This document shows, piece after piece, positions 49,896-57,932 of a stretch of 64,000 nt of DNA. Under the pieces are notes generated by a model. That model saw nothing but the letters and a program-made list of their open reading frames with translations. It was not told the origin of the DNA and ran no database searches. This DNA is from an uncultured Agathobaculum sp. GTDB taxonomy: Bacteria; Bacillota; Clostridia; Oscillospirales; Butyricicoccaceae. The position numbers were made by a program, and so were the translations under genes. The stretch lies in assembly GCA_934504345.1 (NCBI GenBank), contig CAKSVR010000004.1, forward strand, positions 24,366 to 88,365. Reading direction: 5' to 3'. Every line of letters starts with the position of its first letter. The stretch's first letter is position 1.

Positions 49896-50867
49896 TTACT
49901 TGTCGAATACGGTGTGCTTGCCGATGTGCATGCCGACGGACTGGCCGACGGACAGCTTCTCGCTGATGTCGCGGTCGACGAAGCACTTGATAACGTTTTC
50001 GCCGTGCTGGACGTTGACTACTACATAGTGGCCGAGGACCATGATGGTGCGGACCGTGCCGGTGAAGTCGCCCGAGCCGTCGAGGGAAACGGTGACGTCC
50101 TCCGGACGGACGGCGATGGTCTTGTCGTCCTTGTCGATGAAGTTCATCTCGCCGATGAAGGAAGCGACGTGACGGGTGGCCGGTCTGTCATAGATCTCGG
50201 TCGGGGTGCCGATCTGCTCGAACTTGCCCTTGTTCATAACGACGATGCGGTGGGAGAGGGACATGGCCTCCTCCTGATCGTGGGTTACGAATACGACCGT
50301 GATGCCGAGGTCGCTCTGGATCTTCTTGAGCTCCTCGCGCATCTGCTGGCGGATCTTCGCGTCGAGCGCGGAGAACGGCTCGTCGAGCAGGAGCAGCGAG
50401 GGCTTGAGGAGCAGGCTGCGCGCGATGGCGATACGCTGCTGCTGGCCGCCGGACATCTGGTTCGGATACTTCTTCTCGCAGCCGCTCATGGATACGAGGG
50501 CCAGCATCTTCTTGATGTCGGCATCGATCTCAGCCTTGGGCACCTTGCGGAGCTTGAGGCCGAATGCCAGATTTTCGTAAATGGTCATGTGCGGCCAGAG
50601 GTTGTAGCTCTGGAATACCATTGCGGTCGGGCGCTTCTCGGGCGGCAGGCCGACAATGGACTGACCATCGATGGTGATGTCGCCGCTCGTAACATCGAGG
50701 AAGCCGCCGATGGTACGAAGGATCGTGGTTTTGCCGCAGCCCGACGGGCCGAGGAAGGTGACGATCTCACCCTCATAAATATCCAGATTGATATGCTCGA
50801 CACCGTCGCCGTTGTCGTACTTCTTGGTCATATCCTTGATCTGCAGTTTGATTTTACGCTCGCTCAT
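49896..50867 (-). CDS. ABC transporter ATP-binding protein (UgpC/PotA type)
   Basis: This 323-residue ATPase has Walker A GPSGCGKTT, the Q-loop in MVFQSYNLWPHMTIYENLAFG, signature MSGGQQQRIAIARSL, Walker B LLLLDEPFSALD and the switch His in VFVTHDQEEAMSL. A C-terminal TOBE domain (AVRPEDVTVSLDGSG) can sense ligand or regulators. It powers both permeases of this operon. Length is a little shorter than MalK. Confidence 0.93.
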   Translation of the reverse strand: MSERKIKLQIKDMTKKYDNGDGVEHINLDIYEGEIVTFLGPSGCGKTTILRTIGGFLDVTSGDITIDGQSIVGLPPEKRPTAMVFQSYNLWPHMTIYENLAFGLKLRKVPKAEIDADIKKMLALVSMSGCEKKYPNQMSGGQQQRIAIARSLLLKPSLLLLDEPFSALDAKIRQQMREELKKIQSDLGITVVFVTHDQEEAMSLSHRIVVMNKGKFEQIGTPTEIYDRPATRHVASFIGEMNFIDKDDKTIAVRPEDVTVSLDGSGDFTGTVRTIMVLGHYVVVNVQHGENVIKCFVDRDISEKLSVGQSVGMHIGKHTVFDK

Positions 50868-50898
50868 TCGTTATATATCCTCCAGTCGATGTTGTGGG

Positions 50899-51744
50899 TT
50901 ATTTCATCTTGAAGCCGCCGGAGATCGCTTCCGGTCCGATGTACTTTCGCATCGCGAAGATCATCAGTGCGGACGGGATGATCAGCAGGATGGCGAATAC
51001 CGCGCCGATCTGTACGGCGGAGGAGTCAAGGACGATGCCGTACATTGCGACCGGCATGGTCTGAACCTTTGCCATACCGACGAGCATGGTGCCCTGTGCC
51101 TCTTCCATCGAGCCGAGGAACGTGTACAGCGTTGCGACCGAGATGCCGGGCATCGCCATCGGCAGCGTTACCTTAAAGAATGTGCGGATCGGGCCTGCGC
51201 CAACATCGCGTGCGGCCTCTTCCTGCTGGCGGTGAACAGCGCGGAATGCGCTCGACGGCAGCCATACCATGAACATCATGGAGTTGATCATGTGGATGAT
51301 GACAACGCCGGTGTAGGTACCCATCAGGTTGTACTTGTAGAACAGTACGGCGATGGAGGTGTAGATGCCGAGCTTCGGGAATGCGTTGGTGAGCAGGAAG
51401 GACAGCATGAACATCTTGCGGCCGCGGTACTTGAAGCGTGCGATGGAATACGCCGCCGGGATACACAGGATCATGGAAACACCCGTGGTGACGATCGCCA
51501 CGAAGAACGACTGTGTGATCGAAGAAACGAGGCTCTTCTGGCTGAATACGTATTGCCACCATTTGAAGCCCCACGACTGCGGCAGGATGGCCGGTGCCTG
51601 ATACTCATTGGCGAATGCCAGCATCAGCATATTGATCATCGGTCCGTAGAAGAACAGAATGAAAGCCGCGAGCAGGATGAACTCGAGGAACTTTCGCTTG
51701 CCTACCGCGTGGTAAAAGCGTCTGGGATTGAGCAGTTTGAACAT
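50899..51744 (-). CDS. ABC transporter permease (first)
   Basis: This 281-residue permease starts at ATG 51744; AAGGGG lies a little upstream. Six spans (LEFILLAAFILFFYGPMI onward) and the EAA loop EEAARDVGAGPIRTFFKVTLPMAMP are clear. It is the first gene after the leader with the GlpP-like motif, so the whole operon would depend on antitermination. It pairs with the permease at 47640. Confidence 0.88.
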   Translation of the reverse strand: MFKLLNPRRFYHAVGKRKFLEFILLAAFILFFYGPMINMLMLAFANEYQAPAILPQSWGFKWWQYVFSQKSLVSSITQSFFVAIVTTGVSMILCIPAAYSIARFKYRGRKMFMLSFLLTNAFPKLGIYTSIAVLFYKYNLMGTYTGVVIIHMINSMMFMVWLPSSAFRAVHRQQEEAARDVGAGPIRTFFKVTLPMAMPGISVATLYTFLGSMEEAQGTMLVGMAKVQTMPVAMYGIVLDSSAVQIGAVFAILLIIPSALMIFAMRKYIGPEAISGGFKMK

Positions 51745-51871
51745 TTCGTTTGGACACCCCTTTTTCTGTGATCTTGCCGGCACGCTGCCGGCCTCTTTAC
51801 CTCTCTCACGATTTGTTTTCTATCAACTCCAAACAGCAGGAAATGCGGCTTCTGCCCAAAAAAGAGCATAA

Positions 51872-51942
51872 AAAATAGCCGAGTAATAACACAGACTTGT
51901 CCTCCGCAGCGCACAGGAGTAAATCGTTGTTACCTCGACTCG
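51872..51942 (-). terminator. Leader terminator of the ABC importer operon
   Basis: On the minus strand CGAGGTAACAAC pairs imperfectly with GTTATTACTCG, enclosing an inner CTCC/GGAG stem, and leads into CTATTTTTTATG. It lies between promoter and first gene, so it acts as an attenuator. Confidence 0.75.
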
Positions 51943-51956
51943 ATTCTCTAAAGCAA
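51930..51956 (-). promoter_or_regulatory. Candidate GlpP antitermination site, importer leader
   Basis: The minus strand has TTGCTT, then GAGA, then GAGTC, then GTAA with short spacers. The same blocks in the same order occur at 52955-52980 before glpA. The last block forms part of the terminator stem, as expected of an antiterminator target. Confidence 0.65.
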
Positions 51957-51977
51957 CATTTCTCTTGAACTGTTTCC

Positions 51978-52006
51978 AGTATACCATGCAAGATACTGGA
52001 TAGCAA
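51978..52006 (-). promoter_or_regulatory. Promoter of the ABC importer operon
   Basis: On the minus strand TTGCTA (52001-52006) and TATACT (51978-51983) are 17 bases apart, giving a leader of about 225 bases before the first permease. Confidence 0.68.
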
Positions 52007-52102
52007 GCCGAATTTCGGCAAAAGTCGACTTTTTACACAATCCTAACATATACTTTCGACGGATTTTATGCATCATGCACAAGACTTTTCACGTACCTTA
52101 CA

Positions 52103-52131
52103 TGACAAGCGGGCCGTTCCTGTGCTATAAT
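52103..52131 (+). promoter_or_regulatory. glpP promoter
   Basis: TGACAA (52103-52108) and a perfect TATAAT (52126-52131) are 17 bases apart. It diverges from the importer promoter about 100 bases away. Confidence 0.6.
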
Positions 52132-52183
52132 AAGGAAAAGACAAGAAAGGACCCGGCTGGGTATGCCGGGAAAAGGGATTGAT

Positions 52184-52753
52184 ATGGAACGCAAAACCGA
52201 GGCGTTTATCGATGCGATTCAGGACTGTCCGGTCATCGCGGCGCTGAAAAACGACGAGGGACTGGAAAAGGCTCTCGCAAGCGACTGCACGACCGTGTTT
52301 TTCCTTTACGGCACGATCCTCAACATCGCCTCTCTCATCGAACGGGCCAAGGCAGCGGGCAAGCTGGTGTTCGTTCATGCGGATCTGATCGAGGGCATGA
52401 CCTCGAAGGACATCACCGCAGACTACATTGCCCGCAACACGCAGGCGGACGGCATTATCTCGACTCGGCCCAATCTCATCCGCCGCGCCAAGTCGCTGGG
52501 GCTTCTGACCATCCAGCGTTTTTTCCTGTTCGACTCGTTATCTTATGAAAATGTGCTGCGCCAGAGCTCGAATGCGGATGCGGTAGATCTGCTCCCGGCG
52601 ACCATGCCGCGCGTGCTCGAGCGCCTGAGCGGTCAGATCCGCCAGCCCATCATCGCCAGCGGCCTGCTGGCCGACAAGCAGGATGTCATGGCGGCGCTCT
52701 CCGCCGGTGTGCAGGCGGTTTCTACCACCAGTCCGGCGCTGTGGGAGATCTGA
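52184..52753 (+). CDS. glpP: Glycerol-3-phosphate responsive antiterminator
   Basis: This 189-residue barrel protein of the GlpP family has AIQDCPVIAALKNDEGLEKAL, VFFLYGTILNIASLIERAK, LVFVHADLIEGMTSKDI, GIISTRPNLIRRAKSLGL and QPIIASGLLADKQDVMAALSAG. In Bacillus, GlpP with bound glycerol 3-phosphate lets polymerase pass leader terminators of glp genes. Here two such leaders flank it. The ATG at 52184 follows AAAAGGG; an ATG seven codons earlier is possible. It lies between the importer and glpA, which it probably controls. Confidence 0.94.
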   Translation: MERKTEAFIDAIQDCPVIAALKNDEGLEKALASDCTTVFFLYGTILNIASLIERAKAAGKLVFVHADLIEGMTSKDITADYIARNTQADGIISTRPNLIRRAKSLGLLTIQRFFLFDSLSYENVLRQSSNADAVDLLPATMPRVLERLSGQIRQPIIASGLLADKQDVMAALSAGVQAVSTTSPALWEI

Positions 52754-52815
52754 GCGCGGCAGCGGCGTATCGCTTCGCAGCTCGTCTGCACCGGAGAACG
52801 GCTGCCAAAACCGGA
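52754..52815. repeat. Fragment of the 43480-island module
   Basis: GGCGTATCGCT, then CTCGTCTGCACCGG, then ACGGCTGCC follows the order of the stretch at 44125-44180. The rest of the gap to 53061 is the glpA promoter and leader. Confidence 0.5.
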
Positions 52816-52885
52816 ATGCTCAGCACCTTGCCCCAAACGTGCAGATTGCATAAAGCGAAACTGAGAAACTCTGTCAAGATTCCGC

Positions 52886-52914
52886 TTGCAATCCGGTGAG
52901 GGCTGTGGTATAGT
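52886..52914 (+). promoter_or_regulatory. glpA operon promoter
   Basis: TTGCAA (52886-52891) and TATAGT (52909-52914) are 17 bases apart. Confidence 0.7.
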
Positions 52915-52954
52915 TTAGTTAAACAATAGCGTGACAACCGAATATTTGTTTCGT

Positions 52955-52980
52955 TTGCTTGGAGATTTGAGTCAAAGTAA
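52955..52980 (+). promoter_or_regulatory. Candidate GlpP antitermination site, glpA leader
   Basis: The blocks TTGCTT, GAGA, GAGTC and GTAA match those in the importer leader at 51930-51956. The final base joins the terminator stem that follows. Confidence 0.65.
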
Positions 52981-53036
52981 GCCAGTTCTGCACGGGTGCG
53001 TCCCAGTGCGGAGGGTTTTGCTTTGGCTCTTTTTGT
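52979..53036 (+). terminator. Leader terminator of the glpA operon
   Basis: AGCCA (52980-52984) pairs with TGGCT (53024-53028) and an inner CTGCAC with GTGCGG, followed by CTTTTTG. The glpA ribosome site AGGAGGG lies just beyond. Confidence 0.7.
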
Positions 53037-53061
53037 TTCCGTAAAAACAGGAGGGAAAAGA

Positions 53062-54504
53062 ATGTATGATGTAACGATTGTAGGCTGCGGCGTGGTCGGC
53101 GCGTCCCTGGCTTACACCCTGTCGCAGTACCGGCTGCGTGTGCTCGTGCTCGAGCGCGAAAACGACGTTGCAATGGGCACCACTAAGGCGAACAGCGCGA
53201 TCGTCCATGCGGGCTACGACCCGGAGTACGGCACGCTGATGGCAAAGCTCAATGTGCGCGGCTCCGAGGTGATGGAGCAGCTGTGCAGGGATCTTTCGGT
53301 CAAGTACAAGCGCATCGGCTCGTTCGTGCTGGCGTTCGACGAGGAGCAGAAAAAGCATCTCGAGGGTTTGCTGGACAACGGCAATCGCAACGGCGTGCCC
53401 GGCCTGCGCCTGCTGACCGGCGAGGAGGCTCGTGAGATGGACCCGAACCTCGCGGAGAACGTGTGCGCGGCGCTGTATGCACCGAGCGCGGCCGTTATCG
53501 ACCCGTGGGGTCTGTGCATCGCAGAGGCGGAAACCGCCGTGTGCAACGGTGTGGAGCTCAAGTTGCGAAGCGAAGTCACCGGACTGGAGGACAAGGGCGA
53601 TTCTGTGCTCGTACATACCAGCTCCGGCGATTACGAAACCCGTTTCATCGTCAACTGTGCGGGCGGCTGGGGACACGAGCTCTGCGGCATGACCGGCGAA
53701 GCCGAGTGGGAGGCGCATCCGTCCCGCGGCGAGTATTATCTGCTCGACAAGTCGAGCGGCAAGCTGGTCAGCCACGTTATCTTCCAGTGCCCGACCGCAG
53801 CAGGCAAGGGCGTTCTGGTTTCTCCGACCGTACACGGCAACCTGATCGTCGGCCCGAACGCCGAGGACGTTGCCGCACCGGACTGCAAGGAAAACACCCT
53901 CGCGGGTATGGATATGGTCGCTGCGACCAGCCGCAAGAGCGTTCCGGGCGTGGATTTCCGCCAGTCCATCCGCAATTTCGCGGGCGTGCGCGCCAACACG
54001 AACGAAAAGGACTTTATCATCCGCCCCGCAAAGAATATGCCGCGTATGCTGCACGCTGCGGGCATCAAATCGCCCGGTCTGTCGGCGGCACCGGCTATCG
54101 GTGAGTATGCGGTCGAGCTGCTCGGCAAAATGGGCCTTGCGCTCGAGCGCAAGCCGGACTGGAACGGCAAGCGCGAGCAGATCCGCTTCAAGGAGCTCTC
54201 CGACACCGAAAAGGCCGAGGTCATCGCCAAGGATGCCCGCTACGGCCGTGTCATCTGCCGCTGCGAAACCATCACCGAGGGTGAGATCGTGGCCGCCATC
54301 CATTCGCCCATCACGCCGTGCTCGATCGACGGCATCAAGCGCCGTGCAGGCTCGGGCATGGGCCGCTGTCAGGGCGGCTTCTGCGGCCCGCGCGTGCTGG
54401 ATATTCTGTCGCGCGAGCTGGGCTGCAGCCCGCTGGACATCAAGCAGGACGGCGACGGCACCTTCATTCTGACCGGAACGACCAAGGGAGGACATCAGGC
54501 ATGA
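53062..54504 (+). CDS. glpA: Glycerol-3-phosphate dehydrogenase subunit A-type FAD enzyme
   Basis: This 480-residue flavoprotein starts at ATG 53062 after GGAGGG. It has the N-terminal FAD loop VTIVGCGVVGASLAYTLSQYR, a DAO-type catalytic barrel (NSAIVHAGYDPEYGTLMAKLN) and a C-terminal BFD-like iron-sulfur domain with CRCETITEGE and CQGGFCGPRVL. It oxidises glycerol 3-phosphate to dihydroxyacetone phosphate, which enters the tpiA step. It forms an operon with the next two genes (ATGA overlaps), the clostridial GlpA/GlpB/DUF1667 set. Confidence 0.88.
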   Translation: MYDVTIVGCGVVGASLAYTLSQYRLRVLVLERENDVAMGTTKANSAIVHAGYDPEYGTLMAKLNVRGSEVMEQLCRDLSVKYKRIGSFVLAFDEEQKKHLEGLLDNGNRNGVPGLRLLTGEEAREMDPNLAENVCAALYAPSAAVIDPWGLCIAEAETAVCNGVELKLRSEVTGLEDKGDSVLVHTSSGDYETRFIVNCAGGWGHELCGMTGEAEWEAHPSRGEYYLLDKSSGKLVSHVIFQCPTAAGKGVLVSPTVHGNLIVGPNAEDVAAPDCKENTLAGMDMVAATSRKSVPGVDFRQSIRNFAGVRANTNEKDFIIRPAKNMPRMLHAAGIKSPGLSAAPAIGEYAVELLGKMGLALERKPDWNGKREQIRFKELSDTEKAEVIAKDARYGRVICRCETITEGEIVAAIHSPITPCSIDGIKRRAGSGMGRCQGGFCGPRVLDILSRELGCSPLDIKQDGDGTFILTGTTKGGHQA

Positions 54505-55763
54505 AATACGAGCTGGTAATCATCGGCGGCGGCCCGGCGGGTCTGTCGGCCGCAAACGCAGCATGGGAAGCCGGCTGCCGCTCGATCTGCATCGTCGAGC
54601 GCGACCGTGAACTGGGCGGTATCCTCAACCAGTGCATCCATAACGGCTTCGGTCTGCATTATTTCAAGGAAGAGCTGACCGGACCCGAGTATGCGGGCCG
54701 CTTCATCGACATGGTAGGTCAGACCGGTGTAGATATTCGTCTGGATGCCATGGTGCTCGAGATCACGCACGACAAGCAGGTGCATATCGTATCCTCCGCG
54801 GGCGGCTACGAGGTGCTGGAGGCCAAGGCGATCATTCTGGCAATGGGCTGCCGTGAGCGTACCCGCGGCGCGATTGCCATTCCGGGCACTCGTCCGGCGG
54901 GCGTGTTCACTGCCGGTGCAGCGCAGCGCTATCTCAACATCGAGGGCTACATGGTCGGCAAGCGCGTTGTCATTCTGGGCTCGGGCGACATCGGCCTCAT
55001 CATGGCGCGCCGCATGACGCTTGAGGGCGCAAAGGTGCTCGCGTGTGTCGAGGTCATGCCGTATTCCGGCGGTCTGACCCGCAATATCGTGCAGTGCCTC
55101 AATGATTTTGACATCCCGCTGTATCTGTCCCACACGGTTTCGGACATTCAGGGCAAGGACCGCGTGGAGCGCGTTGTCGTTTCCGAGGTCGGCCCGGACC
55201 GCCGTCCCATCCCGGGCACCGAGATGACGTTCGACTGCGACACCGTGCTGCTGTCGGTCGGCCTCATCCCGGAGAACGAGCTTTCCCGCGGTGCGGATAT
55301 TGAGATGGACCCGCGCACGAACGGTCCGGTGGTCTACGAGAACATGGAAACCTCGATTCCGGGCGTATTTGCCTGCGGCAACGTGCTCCATGTACACGAT
55401 CTGGTCGATTTTGTTACCGCTGAGGCGGCACGCGCCGGCAAGGCCGCCGCAGCCTACTGCAAAGGAAACGCAAACGTTTGCGAAAAAACTCTTGACATAC
55501 ATAACGGTAATCTGGTAGGCTATACAGTACCACAACATATACGCATGGATGATGCGTTCACGGGTGTGGATGTCTTTTTCCGCGTGCGCGGCATCTGCGG
55601 TGCCAGCCGCATCGTCGTCAAGGACGAAACCGGTGCCGAGATCGCCTCGTTCCGCCGTGAGCACATGGCGCCCGGCGAAATGGAGAACATCAAGCTGCCG
55701 CGCGTGCTGCTCGACAAGGCACAGGGCGCAGTTACGGTTTCTGTTGAGGAGGAGAAGGCATGA
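54501..55763 (+). CDS. FAD/NAD-dependent oxidoreductase, GlpB-like partner
   Basis: This 420-residue protein overlaps glpA by 4 bases (ATGA). It has two dinucleotide loops: YELVIIGGGPAGLSAANAAWE at the N-terminus for FAD and VVILGSGDIGLIMARRM (about 155-170) for NAD(P). CIHNGFGLHYF and MAMGCRERTRGA follow the pattern of thioredoxin-reductase-like GlpA partners. It likely passes electrons from the dehydrogenase to an acceptor. The stretch 55465-55530 is AT-rich and holds a perfect operator-like palindrome, unlike the rest of the gene. Confidence 0.85.
   Translation: MKYELVIIGGGPAGLSAANAAWEAGCRSICIVERDRELGGILNQCIHNGFGLHYFKEELTGPEYAGRFIDMVGQTGVDIRLDAMVLEITHDKQVHIVSSAGGYEVLEAKAIILAMGCRERTRGAIAIPGTRPAGVFTAGAAQRYLNIEGYMVGKRVVILGSGDIGLIMARRMTLEGAKVLACVEVMPYSGGLTRNIVQCLNDFDIPLYLSHTVSDIQGKDRVERVVVSEVGPDRRPIPGTEMTFDCDTVLLSVGLIPENELSRGADIEMDPRTNGPVVYENMETSIPGVFACGNVLHVHDLVDFVTAEAARAGKAAAAYCKGNANVCEKTLDIHNGNLVGYTVPQHIRMDDAFTGVDVFFRVRGICGASRIVVKDETGAEIASFRREHMAPGEMENIKLPRVLLDKAQGAVTVSVEEEKA
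55470..55483. promoter_or_regulatory. Perfect LacI-type operator palindrome inside the GlpB-like gene
   Basis: CGCAAACGTTTGCG is a perfect 14-base palindrome with the CG centre and arms of PurR/LacI-family operators. Ten bases later is TTGACA (55493-55498) in an AT-rich run, but no good -10 lies at 17 bases. It may be an internal control site or a chance product of coding sequence. Confidence 0.4.
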
Positions 55764-56104
55764 CCAATATTATCTGCATCACCTGCCCGAAGGGCTGCCA
55801 TCTCTCGGTGGATGAGGAAAACGGCTATAAGGTAACGGGCAACGGCTGCCCGCGCGGCGAGATCTACGGCAGGAACGAATTGCAGCATCCGGTGCGCGTC
55901 CTTACCTCGACGGTAAAGATCGAGGGCGCTGCGGTGCCGCGCCTGCCGGTCAAGACCGACAAGCCGCTGCCCAAGGAGAAGATGTTCGCGTGTATGCACC
56001 TGCTGGATGACATCACCGCGCAGTCGCCGATCAAGGTCGGCACGGTGCTGGCGGAGAATATCCTCGGCACGGATGTGAACATCGTAGCGACCAAAACGTT
56101 GTGA
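55760..56104 (+). CDS. DUF1667 protein, third subunit of the GlpA-type complex
   Basis: This 114-residue protein overlaps the previous gene by 4 bases. It has an N-terminal Cys pair in ICITCPKGCHLS and a third region NGCPRGEIYGRNE, giving four Cys that could bind a metal or iron-sulfur cluster. DUF1667 proteins are regularly encoded after GlpA/GlpB-like enzymes in Clostridia. A role in electron transfer to or from the dehydrogenase fits, but is not shown. Confidence 0.85.
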   Translation: MTNIICITCPKGCHLSVDEENGYKVTGNGCPRGEIYGRNELQHPVRVLTSTVKIEGAAVPRLPVKTDKPLPKEKMFACMHLLDDITAQSPIKVGTVLAENILGTDVNIVATKTL

Positions 56105-56186
56105 GTTATGTCAAAAAATAAAGAGTAGATTTGTGGGAATCAACCAAGGGCGCTGCAAAGCGCCTTTGGCATTATAGGGAAATGAG

Positions 56187-56921
56187 GTGGAGCAAGTGCA
56201 TGACGTAGTGGCTTACTTGCGGGAAATGAACATGGTTTCGCTGGTGTTCCGATTAACACTTGCGATGTTCAGCGGCGGCATCCTCGGTTTGGAACGAGGG
56301 CGCAAGCGACGGCCGGCGGGCTGCCGCACCTATATGCTGGTGTGTCTGGGTGCGGCGCTGACCGTGCTGCTCAGCCAGTACGAGTTCTCGATGGTAACGG
56401 GTCCGTGGTCGGATATTGCCAAGGAACTTGGCATGAAGACCGACGTTTCGCGTTTCGGCGCACAGGTCATCAACGGCATCGGCTTCCTCGGCGCGGGCAC
56501 GATCCTCGTCACCGGCCGGCAGGAGGTCAAGGGCCTGACGACGGCCGCGGGCCTGTGGGCATCGGCGTGCATGGGCCTCGCCATCGGCGCGGGCTTCTAC
56601 GAGTGCATTGCGCTCTGCGTTGTGCTGATCTTCCTGTGTATGCGCTTTCTGCCCGCACTCGAGAACGCCATGGTCGAGCGGGCGCGGTTCATCAATATCT
56701 ATCTGGAGTTCGAATCGCTGGATGACATTGGCACGATCATCGCACAAATCAAGGCACAGGGCGCGACCATCTGCGATGTGGACATCGGCCACGGCCGGTC
56801 GGAGAGCTCGCAGAACCCGAACGCGGTGTTTGCCGTGCGCCTGAACGAAAAACAGCCGCATACGCAGGTGCTCACCGCCATTGCACAGGTGGACAGCGTG
56901 TACATCATCGAAGAGATTTAA
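56187..56921 (+). CDS. MgtC/SapB family membrane protein (first of two)
   Basis: This 244-residue protein has about five spans and the family hallmark GGILGLERGRKRRPAGCRTYMLVC, then QVINGIGFLGAGTILV and GLTTAAGLWASACMGLAIG. The C-terminal ACT-like region (INIYLEFESLDDIGTI onward) is soluble. The frame begins with GTG at 56187; a GTG three codons later has better ribosome-site spacing. MgtC-type proteins are linked to magnesium and membrane-potential homeostasis. It is 14 bases from a paralogue. Confidence 0.88.
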   Translation: MEQVHDVVAYLREMNMVSLVFRLTLAMFSGGILGLERGRKRRPAGCRTYMLVCLGAALTVLLSQYEFSMVTGPWSDIAKELGMKTDVSRFGAQVINGIGFLGAGTILVTGRQEVKGLTTAAGLWASACMGLAIGAGFYECIALCVVLIFLCMRFLPALENAMVERARFINIYLEFESLDDIGTIIAQIKAQGATICDVDIGHGRSESSQNPNAVFAVRLNEKQPHTQVLTAIAQVDSVYIIEEI

Positions 56922-56935
56922 GGAGGGGGAGCAAT

Positions 56936-57628
56936 ATGTTATCTATTTTTGACGGACTGCGGACAGTCACGACCGCAGCAGTTACCGTGCGTCTGCTGCT
57001 CTCCGTGCTGTGCGGCGGACTCATCGGTCTGGAGCGTGCGTACAAGCGCCGTCCGGCGGGCTTCCGCACGCATATCCTCATCTGCATGGGCGCCTCGCTG
57101 ACGACCATGACAAGCCAGTTTTTGTACCTGAATATGCACTATTTTACCGATATGGCGCGATTGGGCGCACAGGTCGTTGCAGGCATCGGCTTCATCGGCG
57201 CGGGCACGATCATCGTCACGCGCGGCCAGCGCGTCAAGGGTCTGACGACTGCGGCAGGCCTGTGGGCGGCAGCCATCATCGGCCTTGCCATCGGCGGCGG
57301 CTTCTATGAGGGCGGCCTTGTTGCCACTGTGCTCGTGCTGCTGGCCGAGCTGGTGCTCGCCAAGGTGGAATACCGCATCCTCGATCATGTGCCGGAGATC
57401 AATCTGTATATGGAATATTCGGATAAGGAATGTCTGGAAAAGGTGCTGCGGCTGTTCCGCGGCTGCCGTCTGACCCTCCAGAATATGGAGATCACCCGTG
57501 CCAAGGGTGACGGCCCGCATAATGCCTGCGCCATCTTCGCGCTGCGCCTGAATAAGAGCTGCACGGTCGATCAGCTGCTGACGCACGTTAATAAGATCGA
57601 GGGCGTTGTGTCCGTACAGGAACTTTAA
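56936..57628 (+). CDS. MgtC/SapB family membrane protein (second of two)
   Basis: This 230-residue paralogue of the previous gene shows the same landmarks: GGLIGLERAYKRRPAGFRTHI, QVVAGIGFIGAGTIIVT and GLTTAAGLWAAAIIGLAIG, with a C-terminal soluble domain. AGGAGGGGG precedes the ATG. The pair probably arose by tandem duplication and may form a hetero-oligomer. A strong terminator follows. Confidence 0.9.
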   Translation: MLSIFDGLRTVTTAAVTVRLLLSVLCGGLIGLERAYKRRPAGFRTHILICMGASLTTMTSQFLYLNMHYFTDMARLGAQVVAGIGFIGAGTIIVTRGQRVKGLTTAAGLWAAAIIGLAIGGGFYEGGLVATVLVLLAELVLAKVEYRILDHVPEINLYMEYSDKECLEKVLRLFRGCRLTLQNMEITRAKGDGPHNACAIFALRLNKSCTVDQLLTHVNKIEGVVSVQEL

Positions 57629-57639
57629 GAGAAAGAGAA

Positions 57640-57667
57640 AAAGCACCGGTTTTCCGGTGCTTTTTTG
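57640..57667 (+). terminator. Terminator after the MgtC pair
   Basis: AAGCACCGG pairs with CCGGTGCTT and is followed by TTTTTTG. Confidence 0.93.
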
Positions 57668-57759
57668 CTGTAAATTTTGATTTGTCGGCGTAGAAAAATA
57701 AACGGTGCAGTCGGTCATTATCCATTTTTTCATCTGGGTTGGGTGGTTCGATTTTGGTA

Positions 57760-57845
57760 GGAACGGCGGGATGGGGTCATCCCGCCCTACGGGTTGTTTC
57801 ATTTTCCGTTTTCAATTATCAATTTTCCATTCTGCAATCCGACAA
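57760..57845. repeat. Mixed repeat remnants
   Basis: GGCGGGATGGGGTCATCCCGCCCTACGG is one end of the GTAGGGCGGG element. It is followed at once by CATTTTCCGTTTTCAATTATC, an arm of the AATGGA-type repeat, and then CATTCTGCAATCCGACAAATC, like the stretch at 34975. The gap between the MgtC pair and the second GDPD holds no gene. Confidence 0.6.
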
Positions 57846-57867
57846 ATCGAAATTGATATGTCCATAA

Positions 57868-57902
57868 AAATGTCAAAATCCCGCCAAAGCGGGATTTTGA
57901 AA
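57868..57902 (-). terminator. Terminator after the second GDPD
   Basis: CAAAATCCCGC pairs with GCGGGATTTTG; the minus strand continues into ACATTTTTATG. Confidence 0.85.
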
Positions 57903-57932
57903 GAGTGAAAACGCGGAGCGCGTGATAGGAGC

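Noticed and set aside
52836..52940. TTTAGTTAAAC near the glpA start site as a specific operator
   Set aside because: It is a short AT-rich palindrome of a kind expected by chance, and control by leader antitermination explains the region better.
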